Below, piece after piece: positions 61,101 to 64,000 of a stretch of DNA of 64,000 bases. The number at the start of each line of letters is the position of its first letter. The first letter of the stretch is position 1. Below the pieces are notes generated by a model that was given only the letters and a program-made list of their open reading frames with translations, was not told where the DNA came from and ran no database searches. This DNA comes from Nematostella vectensis (Eukaryota > Cnidaria > Anthozoa > Actiniaria > Edwardsiidae): assembly GCF_932526225.1 (NCBI RefSeq), contig NC_064035.1, positions 18,837,969 through 18,901,968 on the forward strand. The letters are read 5' to 3'. A program made the position numbers and the translations under genes.

Positions 61101-64000
61101 ATCCACCTTTGCTTGCAAATATCCATAAGCAAAGCACTCGATTATGCCCCAATAGACTTCATGATGTCCTGATACACTCTCCTAATATGCTCATCGCTGT
61201 ATTTTCGATGAAAAATACAAGCAACCATCAACTTGTGCTCGCTTCAGCACAACGACGAAGGATTAAAAGTGGGGACCGCAAAGCACTGTTGGGAAGCTAG
61301 GATACAGCTGACTAGGTGCAGCTGTGTTTGACTTTGACGGGCTGTATAAAACTCAGAATAGGGGGGGAGGTATCTGTTTTCAGTCTGTTTTTTGTAAATT
61401 CAGCTCAAAAATAGCCAGGAGTCAATGGGTTAATCGATAACATCAGTTCATAATCCTCCAGCTATGTGCTTTCTTTAAATTTCAGATCAAGAACTTCTCT
61501 TATCTGTATTCCATCAAAAAGATTCAAAAGAAAGAACACAAGCAGAAAAGGAATTATTACAGTACCACAGACACAGTTCAGGTATGTAAAGGGCCAAGAG
61601 ACTCGGTTAAATGGGAGGGATAGCAAAGACTTATTGTGGCTTTCCCTGCCACTTTACTTGTGGAACGCTTGTCTGTCCATTGGCTATAGCTGCGTTGGCT
61701 AATTGGCCTTTACATCAGGGATGAAGAGGCCTAAGAATTAAGTAAGTACGTGGGCTAGCTTAGCTGTGGATATTAATTGTCCTTCGGCCTCTAGAGTTGT
61801 TCTCCTTGGTTTTACTGTCAAATCCGTTGTATTGCGACCCGCGTTTTCAAAACACGATTTGGTTTTGTTTTCTGTTCCGTCAGTAAAACCATTTTGAGCC
61901 AATCAGAGTCACGCTTTTTTGCACTTCCCTGGCTGTCCTCGGGACGAAAAACAGACAGTGCCGCGAGAGAAAGCCAGGCAACTGCACTAGGCGAGAAATG
62001 GCAAGAATCTGATTGGCTTAATAATTTGACTGGCGGAACAGAAAATCCCAAAAGACAAAAACAAATCGATGTTTTGAAAATGCGGCCTCGCGATAGAACG
62101 GATTCGACAGTAACGCCAAAAACAAAACGTCTATTTTACTGGTAATCGTTTTTTTTTTCGTAAAAGGAGATATGTGCGACTTGGCATGATACAATAGCCA
62201 TCTAGCACGGTTAAACTGTTGGCTCATAACCAACAAGAATAAGCTAAAAACACATACAAGCGAAAACCTAATAACGCAAGAGCATAAAATGATTAAAATC
62301 GCATTGCAGGAATGCTTTTAGAAATTCTCTCACCAAAGCGTATACTTCACAGTTTGAATTGTGTTTCTAGGTTTCCATGCATAAAAATAAGCTGGTTAAA
62401 ACGAAATTCTTTTTTTTATCTAGATATTTGGGATCTGGATGCTCTCTCTCCAATATCCTTATGTTTTGTCCAATATTTATTTTTATGTTATCGATTATCT
62501 ATCTTATCTAATAGTACTACGGTGGTGCCAATGCTCCAGATGGCAAGAATTACACTGTTACACGCCCATCAGCCAAGTCAGAGTCCAACACAGACCTTAA
62601 GGGGTCCTCGAAAAGGCTGTCGCGCATAGCGTCACAACAAGCCATGGATGAGCCTGACGATTACCCTTCCCCCGTAATGGACACCCCGGTCACCATAGAT
62701 AACTCACTCAGAAGGTAGGTAATGAAGCCAGGGCAACCCTCCCCTACCCTCATCACTTGTGCTGGAAACTCCGGTCACCACTGTAAAAATGTAACCAGGG
62801 CAACAAGTGTCTTTCGCCCACCCAAATCCCTCACACATTTTGTTGAGCCCCTGTTCAAAATGGGTATATTACTTAAAAGGTATATAATTTTCCCAGAGTA
62901 ACGTATGTCATCTCCTCCCCCTCTTCCCCCATCTATTGTGGTGGACACCCCGGTCAACATCAAGGTTTCCCTGTACCCCTGTTGATATTGACTATTGGTG
63001 GCCAAAAATCATTGCAGAAAAATAGAAAATCAGCCCCTGCCGTACACTCCAAGCTACCCAAACAGCGAGGTAATCCAGCTGCAAACCTTCCCGGTACGCA
63101 AGACAAACTCCGAGGCTCGCGATTGGAGACCTGACGGAGCCGAAGAGCCTGATCGATCAGTCTACGGGGATCATCGGAGCACAAGCAGTGCGCGTTCGGT
63201 CAGCATGCCTCGTAGTATCGATATGTTCTCGGGAAATGCAAAGTTGCAACAGATTCCCGAACGCGCACCACTACTACACCAACACCATGAGATGACCGCT
63301 GAACGCCCGCAACGACGGGAATTCAAACCTGTGTCGCCAAAGGAAGATGAGGTAATGCACTTTGCTTGGGTACCCGGACGGTTCAGTTAGAAAAGCGTGC
63401 CTATGTAGTGCCTTTGGCTTTTAACACTGGGGTCCTCGTTCGATTCCCAGTTACGACGTTGATTTTGCTGCTTCTCGTCTTAACTGCGAAGCTTCTATTT
63501 TTCCAGTTTTCCTCCCTCACAAAAGAACAACAATTTTGATCTATGGTGTGTTTCGTTGTCATGCATAAGTAGTCATTGCGGCTGCCTGAGGGACCATAAA
63601 TAGGACCTGCCTATTTGAAATATCCCCTGATTGAAGAATTTTTGTCATGGTTCATGTTTTAATGGCTGACCACCATTATAATTGTCCATTTTTTTTCTTC
63701 TGACTGAAAATCGAGTCCCTGTGCCAATGCCAGTTCCTAGCCTTAGTCCCTGCACAGGGCCATGATTTGAACCTTTTTTGTATTAAGCAGTGCAGCGTAA
63801 TTTGAAAATGAGCTGTATTCAGCTGCGAAAAAATACCAAGTTTGCTTTATAAAATCGCAGAGCCAAGAGCCCCACGAAGACGAGAGATCCCCGCTGGATC
63901 CGTCCCGAAGAAGGACCAATAGCTCTAGCCAAGGGCCCCACGAAGACGAGAGGTTTCCGATTGACCCATCCCGAAAAAGGACGAATCGCTCAAAGCAGCG
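38350..64000 (+). CDS. Chimeric adhesion GPCR: LRR-GON-F5/8C-Ig-Sushi/EGF-GAIN-7TM (3' end outside window)
   Basis: Thirty-seven exons with consistent phases give more than 1,970 residues before the window ends inside the last exon. Order: signal peptide (1-20), LRRNT, two single-LRR exons and LRRCT (21-163), GON (164-371), F5/8 type C (372-524), a beta-trefoil-like segment (525-652), three Ig domains (653-938), Sushi plus EGF (939-1050), Sushi (1051-1109), EGF (1110-1158), GAIN with GPS (1159-1474), seven transmembrane helices (1475-1719) and a cytoplasmic tail. The GPS has the paired Cys/Trp pattern ([21 protein letters not shown]), so self-cleavage between M1463 and T1464 is expected and TSFSAIAVY would be the tethered agonist. 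The product is a cell-surface adhesion receptor; ligand and G protein are unknown. No family symbol is assigned because this architecture matches none of the vertebrate ADGR groups I know. Several introns are filled by tandem arrays. Exons are listed in the block entries. Confidence 0.93.
40838..42800. repeat. 26-bp minisatellite, about 75 units, receptor intron 2
   Basis: The unit is CCCTATGCCACCCTATGCTA plus CCATGA, with CTATGTCA, CTTTCCTATG and CACCGTATGC variants and some shorter units. It ends about 40 bases before exon 3, so branch point and pyrimidine tract lie in the short remaining unique stretch. Confidence 0.98.
43775..45848 (+). CDS. Receptor exons 5-7: GON domain
   Basis: Exons: 43775-44002, 44851-45074 and 45677-45848, entered and left in phase 1. 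The 208 encoded residues carry the GON signature known from the C-terminus of ADAMTS9, ADAMTS20 and C. elegans GON-1: [49 protein letters not shown] and CGGYCGEC, in that order and with the family spacing. There is no metalloprotease or thrombospondin repeat nearby, so this is a GON domain outside its usual protein. Its biochemical function is unknown even in ADAMTS proteins. Confidence 0.92.
44525..44752. mobile_element. hAT-like MITE, receptor intron 5
   Basis: The left end CAGGGGCGGATACAGGG and the reverse complement of the right end, CAGGGGCGGATCCATAACT, are terminal inverted repeats of the hAT CAGGGG type. The interior (228 bases in total) is non-coding. Confidence 0.7.
45270..45545. repeat. 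About 27-bp repeat, receptor intron 6
   Basis: About ten degenerate units of CCATTACTGGACCAATGTTGG followed by TCTTCTA, in the intron between the second and third GON exons. Confidence 0.92.
45849..46640 (+). repeat. 24-bp repeat x33 carrying the exon 7 splice donor
   Basis: The first GTAAG at 45849 is the donor of exon 7. GTAAG then recurs every 24 bases without indels to 46617 (33 copies). The unit is GTAAGGGTGTGTAAGGAG followed by TTAAAC, and TTAAAC is also the last coding sequence of exon 7. The 24-base period is a multiple of three, so long meaningless open frames exist on both strands. Use of any donor but the first puts TAA in frame within five codons. Confidence 0.97.
46701..47479 (+). 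CDS. Receptor exons 8-9: F5/8 type C (discoidin) domain
   Basis: Exons: 46701-47017 and 47338-47479, phase 1 in and phase 1 out. The domain starts with its typical first cysteine ([17 protein letters not shown]) and ends ALR/LEVYGC-like ([12 protein letters not shown]). Between lie [30 protein letters not shown] and FTGNRDNF, all standard discoidin signatures. Such domains bind phospholipids, glycans or proteins at the cell surface. The end of exon 8 is partly duplicated just after its donor (47021-47049), giving an alternative GTAAAC donor. Confidence 0.95.
47724..48107 (+). CDS. Receptor exon 10: cysteine-containing, possibly beta-trefoil segment
   Basis: A single 384-base phase 1-1 exon encodes 128 residues. 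Pieces such as [14 protein letters not shown] and [17 protein letters not shown] resemble the subrepeats of ricin-type or related beta-trefoil lectins (hydrophobic start, Gly-Leu-Cys, later Cys and Phe/Leu). I cannot count three clean repeats, so the fold is a suggestion. Base composition of the 5' half (47760-47960) is clearly more GC-rich than the neighbours. Confidence 0.75.
48419..49804 (+). CDS. Receptor exons 11-13: three Ig-like domains
   Basis: Exons: 48419-48712, 49166-49462 and 49538-49804, one I-set-like Ig domain each, all phase 1-1. Each has the paired cysteines and Trp: IDCKV...VFWTK...[14 protein letters not shown]...ITWHM...[14 protein letters not shown]...ITWYR...GTYVCQADN. 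Sites for N-glycosylation (NAT, NRT, NMT) are visible in the second domain. The modules are typical adhesion interfaces. Confidence 0.95.
48730..48860. mobile_element. Small inverted-repeat element, receptor intron 11
   Basis: TTCCTAGAAAACAGGTTAGC on the left pairs with AACCTGCTTTCTAGAAACC on the right. It is short, non-coding and unclassified. Confidence 0.6.
49914..51588 (+). CDS. Receptor exons 14-16: Sushi-EGF-Sushi-EGF
   Basis: Exons: 49914-50249 (Sushi then calcium-binding EGF), 51021-51197 (Sushi) and 51442-51588 (EGF), all phase 1-1. The EGF modules begin with the calcium-binding consensus DLDEC and DVDEC and carry the usual C-x-N-x4-Y/F hydroxylation-type patterns ([24 protein letters not shown]). 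The Sushi modules show four cysteines with the Trp-containing end ([11 protein letters not shown]). A degenerate copy of the end of exon 14 with its donor lies just downstream at 50266-50325. Confidence 0.94.
50266..50325 (+). pseudogene. Degenerate duplicate of the end of receptor exon 14
   Basis: Directly after the exon 14 donor, CACGCC, GGGGACCTATCGTTGCGA and ACATAAGTAAT repeat the exon end (ACGCC, GGGGCCTATCGGTGCGA, ACGTAAGTAAT) with an internal deletion and loss of the EGF cysteine pattern. It is a decayed partial tandem duplication that includes a donor-like site. Confidence 0.65.
50400..50815. mobile_element. Probable retroelement remnant with hammerhead-like motif, receptor intron 14
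   Basis: A non-coding stretch ends with CCTGAAGAAGGACTC, AATAAAGTCCGAAACATTG. CTGAAGA, a hairpin GGACT/AGTCC and GAAAC resemble the catalytic core layout of hammerhead ribozymes found in Penelope-like elements, but one extra A sits between the core and the hairpin. No reverse transcriptase is present here. Confidence 0.45.
51839..54798 (+). CDS. Receptor exons 17-25: GAIN domain and GPS
   Basis: Exons: 51839-51918, 52204-52383, 52592-52660, 53313-53430, 53497-53631, 53728-53809, 53915-54023, 54093-54142 and 54675-54798. They encode residues 1159-1474: a helical subdomain A, then the beta-rich subdomain B ending in the GPS. The GPS elements are CVFWDF, WSSEGC and [13 protein letters not shown]1462-M1463-T1464 replaces the commoner His-Leu-Thr, which still fits the His-x-Ser/Thr cleavage triad. 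The exon 19 acceptor (52590-52591) follows a weak pyrimidine tract, so its start is slightly less sure. Confidence 0.9.
54160..54375. repeat. Degenerate short repeat, receptor intron 24
   Basis: Units of about 16-20 bases built from CATGTACTCGTTCGTTC and CATGTATTCGTTCATTC fill the first part of the intron, which splits the GPS. Confidence 0.9.
54980..60332 (+). CDS. Receptor exons 26-33: seven-transmembrane domain
   Basis: Exons: 54980-55071 (TM1), 55378-55480 (TM2), 55584-55737 (TM3), 56260-56329 (TM4), 56406-56472 (extracellular loop 2), 59355-59431 (TM5), 59519-59651 (TM6 and start of TM7) and 60294-60332 (TM7 end). Family B2 marks are present: conserved Cys at the top of TM3 with WMVVEG after it, WCWLDYSD in loop 2, and [11 protein letters not shown] in TM7. 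Intron 30 contains the 2.5-kb donor array. All junctions keep frame. Confidence 0.94.
55770..56060. repeat. Dispersed or short tandem repeat, receptor intron 28
   Basis: Blocks of CCCTAAGGGATAGCAG, TTGGTCGAATGTTATACCC and AGAATCGGAAAAA recur about two to four times. The left part (GGCAAAATCAATTTTAGCCC) matches 29460-29490, so it belongs to a dispersed family. Confidence 0.75.
56473..59016 (+). repeat. 32-bp repeat x80 carrying the exon 30 splice donor
   Basis: The array starts with the donor of exon 30 (CTG|GTAAGT at 56473). The unit GTAAGTAAACCCTTTCTAAC plus ACGAATCTTCTG then repeats every 32 bases with no indel to the last copy at 59001 (79 x 32 = 2,528 bases). Nearly all copies keep GTAAGT; about six have TTAAGT. 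Variants such as TTTTTAACACG, GTTTACCC and ACAAATC mark higher-order blocks, and one block recurs 864 bases (27 units) later. Using any later donor gives an early in-frame TAA. Confidence 0.98.
59065..59238. mobile_element. MITE with inverted ends, receptor intron 30
   Basis: AAGGCTGATTTAGATAACAC, GATTTAGTCGTATGCGACC on the left is mirrored by GTCGCATACGACCAAATCG and CTAGAGCCTT on the right. A fragment of the same family is at 4650-4700. Confidence 0.8.
60450..61433. mobile_element. TTAA-flanked non-autonomous element (piggyBac-like), receptor intron 33
   Basis: The left end TTAACACATTGACCCCT and the reverse complement of the right end, TTAACCCATTGACTCCT, are inverted repeats abutting TTAA, the target used by piggyBac-type transposons. 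The 984-base interior contains a 154-codon open frame (60587-61051) with no transposase motif and no splice context, so I do not call it a gene. Confidence 0.65.
61486..64000 (+). CDS. Receptor exons 34-37: cytoplasmic tail (truncated by window edge)
   Basis: Exons: 61486-61581, 62515-62714, 63018-63351 and 63861 to beyond 64000. The tail is hydrophilic, rich in Ser, Arg, Pro and acidic residues, with a basic juxtamembrane stretch ([13 protein letters not shown]) and candidate phosphorylation clusters ([20 protein letters not shown]). The last exon contains two tandem copies of a 22-residue unit ([36 protein letters not shown]). No known domain is recognised. A PDZ ligand, if any, would lie outside the window. 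Confidence 0.85.
61812..62113. mobile_element. About 300-bp MITE, copy 2, receptor intron 34
   Basis: This is the second copy of the element at 32088-32391, with the same borders (TTACTGTC...GACAGTAA), the same internal order and about 2 bases difference in length. The ends here are slightly better inverted repeats (AAATCCGTTGTATTGCGA and, in reverse complement, GAATCCGTTCTATCGCGA). Confidence 0.9.

Noticed and set aside
63405-63465. tRNA-like sequence with a B-box (GTTCGATTCC) and CTTTTAA loop-like stretch
   Set aside because: No acceptor stem or D arm can be paired; at most a tRNA-derived SINE fragment in receptor intron 36.

Overview
This is a eukaryotic, intron-rich, AT-rich animal window. 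The gene set and near-vertebrate intron positions, with invertebrate-type introns packed with small transposons and minisatellites, best fit a cnidarian, probably an anthozoan such as a sea anemone. The species is inferred from gene content and not proven. No bacterial features (operons, ribosome binding sites, CRISPR) are present.

Layout. (1) 3-6333, plus strand: 3' part of a BMPER/crossveinless-2-like secreted BMP regulator (VWC, VWD, C8, TIL). (2) 6334-9785: intergenic with small repeats. (3) 9786-26253, minus: complete 25-exon BBS9 (PTHB1), a BBSome subunit; I could close all reading phases to a 914-residue protein. (4) 26441-28293, plus: complete 5-exon ZNHIT3-like HIT zinc-finger protein, head-to-head with BBS9 across 187 bp. 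(5) 30064-30135, plus: tRNA-Glu(TTC). (6) 31185-37416, minus: complete 12-exon SGTA-like TPR co-chaperone whose stop codon is split by an intron. (7) 38350-64000, plus: a giant adhesion GPCR, 37 exons to the window edge, more than 1,970 residues, with the order signal peptide, LRRs, GON domain, F5/8C discoidin, cysteine-containing beta-trefoil-like exon, three Ig, Sushi-EGF-Sushi-EGF, GAIN/GPS, 7TM and a long cytoplasmic tail.

Two things stand out. First, the receptor: a GON domain, known from ADAMTS9/20/GON-1 metalloproteases, sits in the ectodomain of a GPS-containing adhesion GPCR next to a discoidin domain. All modules between the LRR block and the GAIN domain are bounded by phase-1 introns, a textbook exon-shuffling pattern. 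Second, at least nine tandem repeats in this window are built on exon boundaries: the repeat unit itself contains the splice donor, splice acceptor or stop codon of the adjoining exon. The extreme cases are 80 exact 32-bp units carrying GTAAGT after receptor exon 30, 33 exact 24-bp units carrying GTAAG after exon 7, and a BMPER exon with a 51-bp acceptor array on one side and a 22-bp donor array on the other.

The genes are not a functional cluster: BMP signalling, ciliary trafficking, snoRNP/nuclear-receptor cofactor, tail-anchored protein chaperoning and adhesion signalling. The shared features are architectural: head-to-head promoters (BBS9/ZNHIT3 and, at 933 bp, SGTA/receptor) and a common load of MITE, hAT-like and TTAA-type elements.
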